Assembly (NCBI GenBank): GCA_021741355.1
Contig: JAIOXZ010000013.1
Span: 36,556 to 100,555 of the forward strand
From: Caulobacter sp.
GTDB taxonomy: Bacteria; Pseudomonadota; Alphaproteobacteria; Caulobacterales; Caulobacteraceae
Direction: 5' to 3'
DNA: 64,000 nt
Under the pieces are notes generated by a model that did not search any database, was not told the DNA's origin, and worked only from the letters and a program-made list of their open reading frames with translations. Positions 1 through 8,314 of this stretch are shown here, piece by piece (within the stretch, counting starts at the first letter, position 1; each line of letters begins with the position of its first letter). A program made the translations under genes and the position numbers.

Positions 1-402
1 CAGGCCGAAGGCCTGCTGGTTGATCTTGCCGGTATAGTCGATGGCCAGGCGGCGCTTGCCTACGGCCAGCGGGCTGGCGAAGGTCAGGGTCGCGGTCTGG
101 GCCTTCTCGTCGAAGGTGACGGTCGGGGCGGCGTCGACGCCGTCGAGGCGGACCTTGCCGAAGGTCATGTCGGCCGCGTTGAGGGTTACGGCGCTCGTCG
201 CCCGGACGACCTGCACATCGGCGCTGACCGAGCCGGTGAAGGTCAGGGCCGCCGCGTCGGGCCGCACGACGATGTCGTAGTGGACGGGGGTGATGTCGGT
301 CGGCAGGACATTGCGCCCCGACTCCGCCGCGGGCGTCGCCCCGCAGCCGGCCAGCAGCGTGGTCGCCGCCAGCACCAGTCCAAGTCCGATGCGCTTGATC
401 AC
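1..402 (-). CDS. M1-family metallopeptidase lipoprotein, N-terminal part (cut by window edge)
   Basis: Read on the minus strand from a GTG at 402, the frame is open to the window edge (134 codons, no stop). The product begins with a lipoprotein signal (hydrophobic stretch ending LLAGC), so it should be anchored in the envelope. It continues with LPTDITPVHYDIVVRPD and FTGSVSADVQV, which look like the first beta strands of the N-terminal domain of M1 aminopeptidases. The zinc site (HExxH) would lie outside the window, so catalytic competence cannot be judged. The 57 bases to the alkB start form a shared divergent promoter region with no clear operator. The family call is inferred from the N-terminal pattern only. 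Confidence 0.7.
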   Translation of the reverse strand, partial: MIKRIGLGLVLAATTLLAGCGATPAAESGRNVLPTDITPVHYDIVVRPDAAALTFTGSVSADVQVVRATSAVTLNAADMTFGKVRLDGVDAAPTVTFDEKAQTATLTFASPLAVGKRRLAIDYTGKINQQAFGL

Positions 403-459
403 AGAACCTCTCCCCGTCCAGTTGGCCGGGAGACTAGACTGCCGCATGGACGCGCGATC

Positions 460-1068
460 ATGAAGGATTTGTCAGGTTTCACCCTGCTGCCCGGCCGGCT
501 CGATCCGGCGGAGCAGGCGGACCTTGTCGATGCGGTGCTGGCCGCCGCCGCCGAGGCGCCGTTTCATCGCCAGTTGACCCCCGGCGGCAAGCCCATGGGC
601 GTGCAGAACACGGGCCTGGGCCCTCTCAGCTGGGTGACCGACGCCCGCGGCTACCGCTACGAGCCGGCCCACCCCCTGACCGGCCGGCCCTGGCCGCCGA
701 TGCCGCAGGTCCTGCAGACGCTTTGGGCGGACCTGGTCGACGCGCAGGTCCCGGCCGACGCCTGCCTCGTCAATCTCTATCGGGAGGGGGCGAAGATGGG
801 CCTGCACCGTGATCAGGACGAGGCCGATTTCCGGTTTCCCGTCCTGTCCGTGTCGCTGGGCGACACGGCGGTTTTCCGCCTCGGCGGGCTGAAGCGCACC
901 GACCCCACCCGCTCTGTCCGACTGGCCTCCGGCGACGTCTGCCTGCTGGCCGGAGACTCGCGGCTGGCGTTTCACGGCGTCGACCGGATCCTGAGCGGCT
1001 CTTCGCGCCTTGTCCCGGGCGGTGGGCGGATCAACCTGACATTGAGGCGCGCCGCAATCGATTCCTGA
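460..1068 (+). CDS. alkB: AlkB-type 2-oxoglutarate/Fe(II) dioxygenase
   Basis: 202 aa, the usual AlkB length. The protein reverses alkylation damage in DNA by oxidative demethylation using Fe(II) and 2-oxoglutarate. The iron triad is visible: H116-x-D118 in LHRDQDE and H172 in AFHGVDR. The 2-oxoglutarate-binding signature R190-x-N-x-T-x-R196 is in GRINLTLRR. The ATG at 460 was chosen because AlkB homology begins right there; an ATG at 446 hits a stop after five codons, and in-frame sequence upstream of 460 looks non-coding. It is divergent from the peptidase gene and followed 61 bases later by an unrelated lipoprotein gene. Confidence 0.93.
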   Translation: MKDLSGFTLLPGRLDPAEQADLVDAVLAAAAEAPFHRQLTPGGKPMGVQNTGLGPLSWVTDARGYRYEPAHPLTGRPWPPMPQVLQTLWADLVDAQVPADACLVNLYREGAKMGLHRDQDEADFRFPVLSVSLGDTAVFRLGGLKRTDPTRSVRLASGDVCLLAGDSRLAFHGVDRILSGSSRLVPGGGRINLTLRRAAIDS

Positions 1069-1129
1069 TTGCATAACAACAGAAAAGCCCCCTAAATTGC
1101 AATTTCGTCGTCTTCCAGAGGGGGTGGAG

Positions 1130-2800
1130 ATGCGCCGTTTCATCGCAAGCGTCATCGTGTCTGTGTGTGTCGCCGGATGTGTGAGTGACGGGGGCATTGG
1201 ATCAAGGAACCCCTTTCAGACCGAGCCAGCCGCCCCGGCAAGCGCCGGTTACAGACCGATTAGGCAGGCGCAGATACCGTTGGATGGCCTCTTATGGAGT
1301 GTCGTCTGCAACGAATTCACCGGAGCGGAGCGGCCGAAAACCTGTGCCGAACAGAATGGTGTCGGCGCAGAGAAGTTGACTCGTCTAATGGCCGGTGTGG
1401 CGCAGACGCCCTCCGCGGACAGGGTGCGGATCAGGAACGAAATCGTCGGTCAGCTGTTTTTCTCATCTACCGCAAATTGCAACGTTTACCTTCAGTCAGT
1501 TCGCAGCGGCCAAGTCGCCACCCGAACCGGTTCCGATATCGTTTCGTCGTTGATGGGGTTCCTGGGCAGTATCGCCAAGACAGAGTCTGATGCGAGTATG
1601 TTTGCGGGCCTTTCGGGCCTCTCGACATCTCTTGGCGCCTCGGCCGACCGCAATATTTTCGCCGAGGTCGGGGTCGAGCTAATAGCGGACGAAATCTACA
1701 AGATTCGGGCCAATCAACGCGCGCTGATTGAGGCAAAGCTCGCGCTTCCGTATGCGTCGTGGCCGATCGGTCTGGCGATGACCGACATCTACGAGTTCCA
1801 TGGCAGTTGCAGTCTTCTGAAAGGGCTATCAGCCATGAGGACCGCAGTCGCGACGCGTGACGCGGCCGTTAAGGCGGCTCGTGGGGCCGCTGTTGAGGCT
1901 GCTCGGGCGGGCGGGGACGGAAACACGGTGGCGGCTGCCGTGGTCGGCGTCGAGCAAGCCTTCTCGGCTAACCGGAGCCCCGATCGGGTAGCCAGCGCAT
2001 CCGTGTCGAGCGGCCTGGGCAATGCGGACCTCGAGGTCATGCGAGGCGCGGCGATGTCCTGTCTCGATGCCGCGAGGAACAGGGCCACTGCCGACTTGGC
2101 CGCGCCCGTTTCCGACCTTCTCGGAAAGGTCGCTACTGTATGCAAACCTCTGACGGTCGCATCGCCGGAATGGGCGCTTCGCTATGTCGCCATTGTTCGC
2201 GAGGAGATCGATGGCGCCAGTCAGGCGCTGGACGAAGCTCGCGAAGCGCAGCGCCTATACGAGGCCGGTGTCTCGGCCAGGAGCAACGAAAGCCAAGCGA
2301 GGGGCCAAGCTCAAGCGGCCCGAGATGCTGTGACCGCTGCGCCCGCCGATGAGGCCGCGAAGGAAAAGCTCACCAAGGCGACCGAGGCTGAGGAAATCGC
2401 GATGCAGGCGAGGCAGATTGCGGAGGATGCGGCGGTTGCCGCCGCCAAGAAGCTGCCAACGGGGCATCATGCAGACAAGGCATTGGGCGAGGCATTTTCC
2501 GCGGTTGAGGCCACCGTCAAGCGGCGGATTGTAGCTGACATGTCCTACGTCGAAGGGGTGCGGGCGGCGGTTGTCCGGTATGGATTGACGGCTGGCGAGC
2601 AGGGCGCAACCGCCGCACAGGTTGTTCAGGGGCAGAGCGCCACGGCCGGCGTTCTTGCAGACGGCGATCCGGTGATCGTAGCCATGATTGCCGCCGCCAG
2701 GACCGTGGCTGAAAACCCGGGGCTGGCTCAGAATGGCCTTATGGCGGCGCGAGCCGCCCAAGCGCAGGCACAGGTCCTGAGCAACTACGCAGGCCCCTAG
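1130..2800 (+). CDS. Unknown large Ala-rich lipoprotein
   Basis: 556 aa from the ATG at 1130, which follows a purine-rich GAGGGGGTGGAG. The N-terminus is a lipoprotein signal with lipobox VAGC. Residues of roughly 45-250 form a mixed domain with several cysteines. The second half (about 245-470) is very rich in Ala, Glu, Arg and Lys and looks helical or coiled-coil, with runs such as ARDAVTAAPADEAAKEKLTK. No catalytic motif or family was recognised. Base composition is visibly less GC-rich than the flanking genes (many A/T third positions), which suggests a more recent arrival. An envelope structural or scaffold role is a guess. That it is a real gene is fairly sure; its function is unknown. 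Confidence 0.75.
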   Translation: MRRFIASVIVSVCVAGCVSDGGIGSRNPFQTEPAAPASAGYRPIRQAQIPLDGLLWSVVCNEFTGAERPKTCAEQNGVGAEKLTRLMAGVAQTPSADRVRIRNEIVGQLFFSSTANCNVYLQSVRSGQVATRTGSDIVSSLMGFLGSIAKTESDASMFAGLSGLSTSLGASADRNIFAEVGVELIADEIYKIRANQRALIEAKLALPYASWPIGLAMTDIYEFHGSCSLLKGLSAMRTAVATRDAAVKAARGAAVEAARAGGDGNTVAAAVVGVEQAFSANRSPDRVASASVSSGLGNADLEVMRGAAMSCLDAARNRATADLAAPVSDLLGKVATVCKPLTVASPEWALRYVAIVREEIDGASQALDEAREAQRLYEAGVSARSNESQARGQAQAARDAVTAAPADEAAKEKLTKATEAEEIAMQARQIAEDAAVAAAKKLPTGHHADKALGEAFSAVEATVKRRIVADMSYVEGVRAAVVRYGLTAGEQGATAAQVVQGQSATAGVLADGDPVIVAMIAAARTVAENPGLAQNGLMAARAAQAQAQVLSNYAGP

Positions 2801-2880
2801 GAAAAGTCGGGAGGGCCCCAAGCTTCCCTCGTGCCCTTGTGCAGGGCTAATGTGCGGCAAAGATACGAGGGAACCCCGCC

Positions 2881-3768
2881 ATGCTGAAGCTGACCCGTCC
2901 CGAGGGGTCCGAGCCGCGCGACTTCGATCTGTCCCGCCGCGCCCTGCCGGGGCTGTTTTTCGCCGGCTACGCCGCCGCCGCCGTGTCGGCGAAGGCCGAG
3001 CCGATCAAGACCGACATGAGCGGGCTGATCGCCGAGACAGTGATGATCCCGGCCGGCGATCGCGACGTTCCCGCCTACATCGCCCGGCCCGACGGTCGTG
3101 GAAAACGGCCGGTGGTCGTGGTGGTGTCGGAAGTCTTCGGCATTCACGAGTATATCCGCGACACCTGTCGGCGGCTGGCCAAGCTCGGCTATGTGGCCAT
3201 CGCGCCGGACTTCTTTGTCCGCCACGGCGACCCGGCCCCCCTGGTCGATTTCACCCAGATTCGCAACATCGTCGCGGCCGCCTCCGACGCCCAGGTGATG
3301 GGCGACATCAAGGCCACGGTCGACTGGCTCGCGGATCAGGCCTTCGTCAACAAGCGCAAACAGGCGGTCACCGGCTTCTGCTGGGGCGGGGCCCAGGCCT
3401 GGCTGGCCTGCCAGCGGTTCCGCGCCTTCAAATGCGGCGTGGCCTGGTACGGTCGCCTGTCACGCCCGGCCGCCGGCCAGTTTCTCTCCGAGCCGGAGCG
3501 GCAATGGCCGCTTGAGTTGGCGGGTTCGCTCAAGTCGCCGGTGCTTGGCCTCTACGGTGGCAAGGACCTGGGCATCCCCCTGGCGGACGTGGAGGCTATG
3601 CGCTCGGCGCTGAGGGCCACGCGCAAGACCGGCTCGGACCTGATCGTCTATCCCGACGCCCAGCACGGCTTCCACGCCGACTACCGCGCCAGTTATGACG
3701 CGGCCGCGGCCCAGGACGGCTGGCGCAGGATGATCGACTACTTCCACCGTTACGGGGTGAAGCCGTAG
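2881..3768 (+). CDS. Dienelactone hydrolase family protein, Tat-type leader
   Basis: 295 aa alpha/beta hydrolase. The dienelactone hydrolase hallmarks are visible: nucleophile Cys167 in GFCWGG, Glu84 in SEVFG, Asp229 in GGKD and His262 in QHGFH. Family members hydrolyse cyclic ester bonds (dienelactones in chloroaromatic breakdown), but many chromosomal copies have unknown substrates. The N-terminus carries SRRALPGLFFAGYAA, a twin-arginine-like motif followed by a short hydrophobic stretch and an Ala-x-Ala region near 36-39, so export is likely. The gene stands alone and converges on dnaA across a repeat pair. Family call is firm; substrate is unknown. Confidence 0.88.
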   Translation: MLKLTRPEGSEPRDFDLSRRALPGLFFAGYAAAAVSAKAEPIKTDMSGLIAETVMIPAGDRDVPAYIARPDGRGKRPVVVVVSEVFGIHEYIRDTCRRLAKLGYVAIAPDFFVRHGDPAPLVDFTQIRNIVAAASDAQVMGDIKATVDWLADQAFVNKRKQAVTGFCWGGAQAWLACQRFRAFKCGVAWYGRLSRPAAGQFLSEPERQWPLELAGSLKSPVLGLYGGKDLGIPLADVEAMRSALRATRKTGSDLIVYPDAQHGFHADYRASYDAAAAQDGWRRMIDYFHRYGVKP

Positions 3769-3790
3769 GTTTGCAGAACCCCTCGTGCGT

Positions 3791-3900
3791 CCTTCGAGAC
3801 GCGGACCCGAGGGTCCGCTCCTCAGGATGACGCAGAGGGTTGGGCCGCAAAGCGGTTCGTCATGGTGAGGAGCGATCCCTCAGGATCGCGTCTCGAACCA
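3791..3900. repeat. Inverted pair of a ~42-bp palindromic intergenic repeat
   Basis: The segments 3791-3832 and 3858-3899 are near reverse complements of each other. Both contain TTCGAGACGCG, a small GA-rich hairpin and a GCTCCTCA core ending in ATGACG. They sit between the convergent ends of the dienelactone hydrolase gene and dnaA, where the two arms could form a large hairpin and act as a bidirectional terminator. Repeats of this look are common between genes in Caulobacteraceae and other alphaproteobacteria (general knowledge, not checked here). Confidence 0.75.
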
Positions 3901-3905
3901 CGCAA

Positions 3906-5339
3906 CTACCCCCGCAGCTTGCGCGTCAGCGCTTCCAGATCCCGCGACAGCTGGGGATCGTCGGCCTTCAGGGCCTCGATGCGGCGGATCGCATGCAGGA
4001 CGGTGGTGTGGTCGCGGCCGCCGAAGCGCCGGCCGATGTCGGGCAGCGATCGGGTCGTCAGCTGCTTGGCCAGCCACATGGCCGCCTGACGCGGCCGGGC
4101 GACCGAGCGGTTGCGGCGCTCGGAGACCAGGTCCGCCTGGCGCAGGCCGAAATGCTCGGACGTGGCCTTCTGGATGTCGTCGATGGTGATGCGTTTCTCC
4201 GCCCCCCGCAGGTGCGGGCGGAGGATCGCCTGGGCCTCGTCCAGCGACAGGGCGCTGACCTGGACGCCCATCCGGGCCACCAGGGTGTTGAGAGCGCCCT
4301 CGAGCTCCCGCACGCTGTCGGTGAAGCGGTCGGCGAGGAACTGCAGCACCTCGGGGCGGGCCGTGGCGTTGAAACCGCCCTGGCGACCCAGCGCGACCAG
4401 CTTGCGCTCAAGGATGCCGAGGCGCAGCGCGCCGTCGGCCGGCTCGATGCCGCAGACGAGGCCGGCGGACAGGTGGCTGCGCAGGCGGGCGTCCATCTCG
4501 GTGATCTGGGCCGGCGGCCGGTCGGCGGAAAACACCACCCGACGGCCGTCCTCCATCAGGGCGGTCAGGGTGTGGAACAGCTCTTCCTGGGTCGATTGCT
4601 TGCCGGCGACGAAATGGACGTCATCGATCAGCAGCAGGTCGGCCGTGCGCAGCTCTTCCTTGAACAGGGCGGTGGAGCGATCCATCACCGAGCGCACGAA
4701 GGTCGACAGGAAACGCTCGGCGCTCAGATAGACCACGCGTTTTTCGGGCGCGGCGCGCATGGCCTCCCAGGCCATGGCGTTGAGCAGGTGGGTCTTCCCG
4801 AAGCCGTAGGAGCTGTGGAACACGACCGGATTGAAGTGGCCGTCCGCCCAGCTGGCGACCCGTCGCGCCACGGCGTGGGCGAATTCGTTGGCCGGGCCGG
4901 GCACGAAGCTGTCGAAGGTGAAGCGCTCCTGCAGGCCGGCGACGCGGCCGGTGCGGGATCCGGGCGTCGGGGCGATGGCCGGAGCGTCGGTGGCGACGGG
5001 GTCCATCACCTCGATGGCCTCGGCGATGATGTCCAGGCCGCCGGTGTCCGTCTCGAACTCCATGCGGGATTTCAGGTCCAGGCTCCGGCCCTGAGGATCA
5101 TGTTCGGCCCACAGCTCACCGATGCGGCGCCAGGCGTTGCGGCGGATCCAGTCGCGGGCGACGCCGGTGGGGGTGACCAGAACAATGCGGCCGTCCGCGA
5201 TTTCGCGCAGGGCGGCCTGGGCCAGCCACGATCCGAAGGCGGCCTCGCCCAGCTCCCGACGCAAGGCCAGGCAGGCCTTGGTCCAGACGGCGCCAGCAGG
5301 TGTTTGCGACGGCATCGTTCGCCCGCCCAAAGAGTTCAT
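3906..5339 (-). CDS. dnaA: Chromosomal replication initiator DnaA
   Basis: 477 aa from the ATG at 5339 (preceded by GGTGGGG). An ATG at 5315 is an alternative, and the frame also stays open to 5393. The protein binds DnaA boxes and opens the origin. Visible parts: an N-terminal helicase-loader-binding domain with RELGEAAFGSWLA and ARDWIRRNAWRRIGELW; the AAA+ core with Walker A-like SSYGFGKTHLL (about 176-186) and Walker B LLIDDVHFVAGK; and the C-terminal DNA-binding helix-turn-helix with GGRDHTTVLHAIRRIE. The sequence is close to the Caulobacter protein as I recall it. Odd: the first Gly of the P-loop is Ser176. The upstream leader carries two GANTC sites. Gene order rpsT-dnaA is typical of the Caulobacter lineage. 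Confidence 0.98.
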   Translation of the reverse strand: MNSLGGRTMPSQTPAGAVWTKACLALRRELGEAAFGSWLAQAALREIADGRIVLVTPTGVARDWIRRNAWRRIGELWAEHDPQGRSLDLKSRMEFETDTGGLDIIAEAIEVMDPVATDAPAIAPTPGSRTGRVAGLQERFTFDSFVPGPANEFAHAVARRVASWADGHFNPVVFHSSYGFGKTHLLNAMAWEAMRAAPEKRVVYLSAERFLSTFVRSVMDRSTALFKEELRTADLLLIDDVHFVAGKQSTQEELFHTLTALMEDGRRVVFSADRPPAQITEMDARLRSHLSAGLVCGIEPADGALRLGILERKLVALGRQGGFNATARPEVLQFLADRFTDSVRELEGALNTLVARMGVQVSALSLDEAQAILRPHLRGAEKRITIDDIQKATSEHFGLRQADLVSERRNRSVARPRQAAMWLAKQLTTRSLPDIGRRFGGRDHTTVLHAIRRIEALKADDPQLSRDLEALTRKLRG

Positions 5340-5547
5340 AAGCCCCACCCGTTCCGTTTCTTTTCCGAACCCGCGACACCCCTCCGCCCCCACGGTGGAG
5401 AAGTCAGAATATTCAACACAGACAGTCTCTTAGCCGGCGGACGCAGGGCGTCCGCCGCCGCCAATCTCACACCCATAAAGGAAGAGGACCAAGCGTCGAA
5501 GGCCTCACACTAGCGGCCTGAAAATCGGTGGGTCAAACCGGAAATTT

Positions 5548-5576
5548 GAGTCCGGACGCGGATATTTTGTTGACTC
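5548..5576 (-). promoter_or_regulatory. Two CcrM (GANTC) methylation sites in the dnaA leader
   Basis: GAGTC at 5548-5552 and GACTC at 5572-5576 lie about 210-235 bases upstream of the dnaA start, in the 420-base gap between rpsT and dnaA. In Caulobacter, methylation by CcrM at GANTC in the dnaA promoter tunes dnaA transcription over the cell cycle (established knowledge). The rest of the gap (5340-5660) shows no consensus DnaA box and no other gene that I could find. Confidence 0.6.
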
Positions 5577-5663
5577 ACGAGCCCCCCTTGCCCGGCAAGG
5601 GAATTCGTTAATGCCCCTCCGGGGAGGTGTGGGAATTCGCCGCACACGCGAAGTGCGCACGTG

Positions 5664-5696
5664 AAAAACCGGCCGGCGCAGAGGCGCCTGCCGGTT
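5664..5696 (-). terminator. Rho-independent terminator of rpsT
   Basis: On the minus strand, a GC-rich hairpin with arms AACCGGC-AGGCGCC and GCGCC-GGCCGGTT and loop TCT is followed at once by a run of T (TTTTTC). It begins 63 bases after the rpsT stop and lies upstream of the dnaA leader, so it should separate the two transcripts. Confidence 0.8.
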
Positions 5697-5758
5697 GCTC
5701 AAACTGCTGAAATTTCAGGCGAACGGTGTCTGCGACCCCGCTCCGGGCGAACCCGAAG

Positions 5759-6031
5759 TCAGGCTGCGGTCGACAGTTTCTTCAGCTGGGCGTTCAGGCG
5801 CGAAACCTTGCGCGAGCCGGTGTTCTTGTGAACGACGCCCTTGGACACCGCGCGCATCAGTTCCGATTGCGCGATGATGAAGGCGGCCTTGGCGGCGGCG
5901 GCGTCGCCGGCGGCCAGGGCTTCATCGAACTTGCGGAGGAAGGTGCGCACCCGCGAACGACGCGCCTTGTTCACTTCCGTGCGGCGCTCGATCTTGCGGA
6001 TCGCCTTCTTGGCGCCGGGATTATTGGCCAT
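5759..6031 (-). CDS. rpsT: 30S ribosomal protein S20
   Basis: 90 aa, normal for S20. It is a small basic protein that binds 16S rRNA early in 30S assembly. It begins [17 protein letters not shown] and contains the conserved central [16 protein letters not shown] and the C-terminal [20 protein letters not shown]. The start ATG at 6031 fits the family exactly. It is transcribed toward dnaA and ends before a strong terminator. rpsT next to dnaA is a known arrangement in Caulobacter relatives. Confidence 0.98.
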   Translation of the reverse strand: MANNPGAKKAIRKIERRTEVNKARRSRVRTFLRKFDEALAAGDAAAAKAAFIIAQSELMRAVSKGVVHKNTGSRKVSRLNAQLKKLSTAA

Positions 6032-6173
6032 GAGCTTGTAGAACCTCAGAACGGACAGACGGACGCGAAAGGCCGCGGACGCCGGATAAATCGAAGGGCG
6101 GGCAAATACAGGAAGGCCCCCACCCGGTCAATGCGAGTCTGGCGCTTCGACGCCGACGTTGTAGGCTGATCGC

Positions 6174-6596
6174 ATGGACCGTCGGATTTTCTTGCTCTCG
6201 GGTTTCGCCCTGGCCGGCTGCGGCGGCGCGTCGGAAGGGCAGGTGGTGATCTGTGATCCGCGCCTTGCCGGTCCGCTCGGGCGGGCTCTGGCGGGTCAGG
6301 ATGCCGTCGCTCCCATCATTCTTCCCCGGGCTTCGCCGCAGGCGCTGCTGGAGCCCGCCGAGCAGCACCGGTCGGCGCTGGTCGTGACGCACTACAGCCT
6401 GATCGCCAACCGCCTGCAGCGGCTGGGCTACGTGCGGCTGGAACATCGCTGGCAGGCGCAGATTGACGGACAGACCGTGCAGGTCGCCGTGACGCGAGGC
6501 GGCGGCGCGGCGCAAAGGCGAGCCTTGCGGCTGGCCAGATGGCTGGTGAGCGAGGACGCCGCGCCGCTGCTGAAAGGTGCTTCTACCGCCCCTTGA
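6174..6596 (+). CDS. Small unknown lipoprotein, possible solute-binding fragment
   Basis: 140 aa, opening with [19 protein letters not shown], a clear lipoprotein signal (LAGC). The mature part has short beta/alpha units ([46 protein letters not shown]) that vaguely recall part of a periplasmic solute-binding fold, but no family is secure. It is divergent from rpsT across about 140 bases and its 3' end overlaps the convergent enoyl-CoA hydratase gene by 14 bases. The coding call rests on the clean signal peptide and normal codon use; function is unknown. Confidence 0.7.
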   Translation: MDRRIFLLSGFALAGCGGASEGQVVICDPRLAGPLGRALAGQDAVAPIILPRASPQALLEPAEQHRSALVVTHYSLIANRLQRLGYVRLEHRWQAQIDGQTVQVAVTRGGGAAQRRALRLARWLVSEDAAPLLKGASTAP

Positions 6597-7362
6597 AGTC
6601 GGGCTTCCGCTTTTCCACGAAGGCGGCCATGCCTTCTTTCTGGTCCTCGAAGGCGAACAGGCTGTGGAACAGTCGACGCTCCAGCGCCACGCCGGTGGCC
6701 AGGGTGGTCTCGAAGGCCGCCTCGACCAGTTCCTTGTTCATCATCACCGCGAGGGGCGAATGGCCGGCGATCTTGCCGGCGGCCTCCAGGGCGGTCTCAA
6801 GCAGCTTGTCGACCGGGACCACGCGGGAGACGAGCCCGGCGCGTTCGGCCTCGGCGGCGTCCATCATCCGGGCGGTCAGGATCATATCCATGGCCTTGGC
6901 CTTGCCGACGAAGCGGGTCAGACGCTGGGTCCCGCCGATGCCGGGCGCCACGCCCAGATTGATCTCGGGCTGGCCGAACTTCGCCGTCTCGGAGGCGATG
7001 ATGAAGTCGCACATCATCGCCAGTTCGCAGCCGCCGCCCAGGGCGTAGCCGCTGACCGCCGCGATCACCGGCTTGCGGAACTGTTCCAGCTTGCGGGCGG
7101 CGGCGGTGAAGAAGTCCAGCTTCATCATCTCGGCGTAGGACTTGTCCGACATCTCCTTGATGTCGGCGCCGGCGGCGAAGGCCCGGTCGGAACCGGTCAG
7201 AACGACACAGCGGACGGCGTCATCGGCCGCCGCGACGTCCAGCGCCTCGCCAAGCTCGCCGAGCAGCTGGCTGTTGAGGGCGTTGAGCGCCTCGGGGCGG
7301 TTCAACCGGATGAGGGTCACGCCGTCGGAGGGGGTTTCAAGGATCAGGGTCTGATAGGTCAT
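6583..7362 (-). CDS. Enoyl-CoA hydratase (crotonase family)
   Basis: 259 aa, typical of mitochondrial-type crotonases. It hydrates 2-enoyl-CoA to 3-hydroxyacyl-CoA in beta-oxidation. The CoA-binding and oxyanion-hole segment GADIKEMSD and the motif [15 protein letters not shown] are present. Both catalytic glutamates seem to be kept: one in GGGCELA, one in [20 protein letters not shown]. This favours a true hydratase over other crotonase-fold enzymes such as isomerases. Start at ATG 7362 fits the family ([20 protein letters not shown]). Its 3' end overlaps the convergent lipoprotein gene by 14 bases. Confidence 0.92.
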   Translation of the reverse strand: MTYQTLILETPSDGVTLIRLNRPEALNALNSQLLGELGEALDVAAADDAVRCVVLTGSDRAFAAGADIKEMSDKSYAEMMKLDFFTAAARKLEQFRKPVIAAVSGYALGGGCELAMMCDFIIASETAKFGQPEINLGVAPGIGGTQRLTRFVGKAKAMDMILTARMMDAAEAERAGLVSRVVPVDKLLETALEAAGKIAGHSPLAVMMNKELVEAAFETTLATGVALERRLFHSLFAFEDQKEGMAAFVEKRKPDFKGR

Positions 7363-7407
7363 GCGCCGGTTGTGCCCCCGGCCCGTGGTTCGCTCAAGTC
7401 TCTTTGG

Positions 7408-8271
7408 TCAGGGGCCGTCCACGGCGTAGCCGCGCGCGCGCAGCATGGCCGGCACACTGTCGGGACCGACCAGATGGCCTACCCCGACGACGACGACTGT
7501 GCGACCGCTGCCGCTCATCCGCCCGGCGATCGTGTCGACCCAGCGCCGGTTCCGCTGAACGATCAGCTGATCGTAGAGATGAACCGAGATCTGCTTCATC
7601 GGTGTGAGGCCGAGCGTCTCAATCGCCCGGGTGTCGCCCATCGCCCAGGCGTTGATCAGCCGGTTGTAGACGTCGGGGTCCTCGTCGAGCTGCCGAAGCG
7701 TGTCCTCCAGCGAGGCGAGCTGGTCGGCCATCGGCGCGTCGGCGAAGAAGGCGATCTGCTGGCCGGGCGTCTCGAACGCTCGCCGCTGCGCCTGCGGGGC
7801 GGCATCGGCGAGGGTCCGCTCGACGCCGGTGGTCACCGTCGCGCCCTGTCGCATCAGGGTGACGACGCCAAGCGTGATGTCGGCGTACCAGGGCGCCAGC
7901 CGCTCCATCCCGGCCGGGGCCAGGCCGAGCCGGCCGCTGACCCGGTCAAGGCGGGCCCGGCCGTCGGCGGTCAGCAGGGACGACAGGCTCTGGCCGGCGG
8001 GCAGATAGCCCCGGGCCGTCGCGGCCTGGGCTGCCTCAGCGTCGCTGGCCTGACCGACGGGCGTCTCGAACCAGAGGTCGTCCGCCGTCGCCAGGGCCGC
8101 GTCGAGCTGGTCGGGACGCCAGTCGAGGTCTGCCGGCAGCACATGGACAGAGCCGAACAGGATGATCGTCGAGTCCGCGTCCCGCACGGTCCAGACCGGC
8201 GGCTCGGCGGCGGCCGGACTGGCGAGGAGCGGCAGGGTCGCGAGCAGCGCCGCCAGAACCCGGAACTTCAT
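7408..8271 (-). CDS. TraB/GumN family exported protein
   Basis: 287 aa from the ATG at 8271. The N-terminus MKFRVLAALLATLPLLASPAAAEPP is a good Sec signal with cleavage after AAA. The mature part starts with VWTVRDADSTIILFGSVHVLP, whose GxxH pattern is the signature of the TraB/GumN (Tiki-like) family, some members of which are proposed metalloproteases. A second family landmark is VVVVGVGHLVGPDSVPAML near the C-terminus (GxxH again). The role in bacteria is poorly known. It lies 43 bases downstream of mutM and 45 upstream of the hydratase, same strand, so co-transcription is possible. Confidence 0.85.
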   Translation of the reverse strand: MKFRVLAALLATLPLLASPAAAEPPVWTVRDADSTIILFGSVHVLPADLDWRPDQLDAALATADDLWFETPVGQASDAEAAQAATARGYLPAGQSLSSLLTADGRARLDRVSGRLGLAPAGMERLAPWYADITLGVVTLMRQGATVTTGVERTLADAAPQAQRRAFETPGQQIAFFADAPMADQLASLEDTLRQLDEDPDVYNRLINAWAMGDTRAIETLGLTPMKQISVHLYDQLIVQRNRRWVDTIAGRMSGSGRTVVVVGVGHLVGPDSVPAMLRARGYAVDGP

Positions 8272-8314
8272 GCTGGTCCCCCTGAGCGACGGCTTCCGCG
8301 TCTCGCTGCCAGCT

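Noticed and set aside
3840..5513. A 557-codon plus-strand open frame opposite dnaA
   Set aside because: It is antisense to a certain gene and its translation is low-complexity (Gly, Gln, Arg, Val) as expected from GC-rich mirror frames.
5340..5758. Replication origin next to dnaA
   Set aside because: No consensus DnaA-box cluster or AT-rich unwinding element was seen, and in Caulobacter the origin is not in the dnaA leader (it lies near hemE, which is not in this window).
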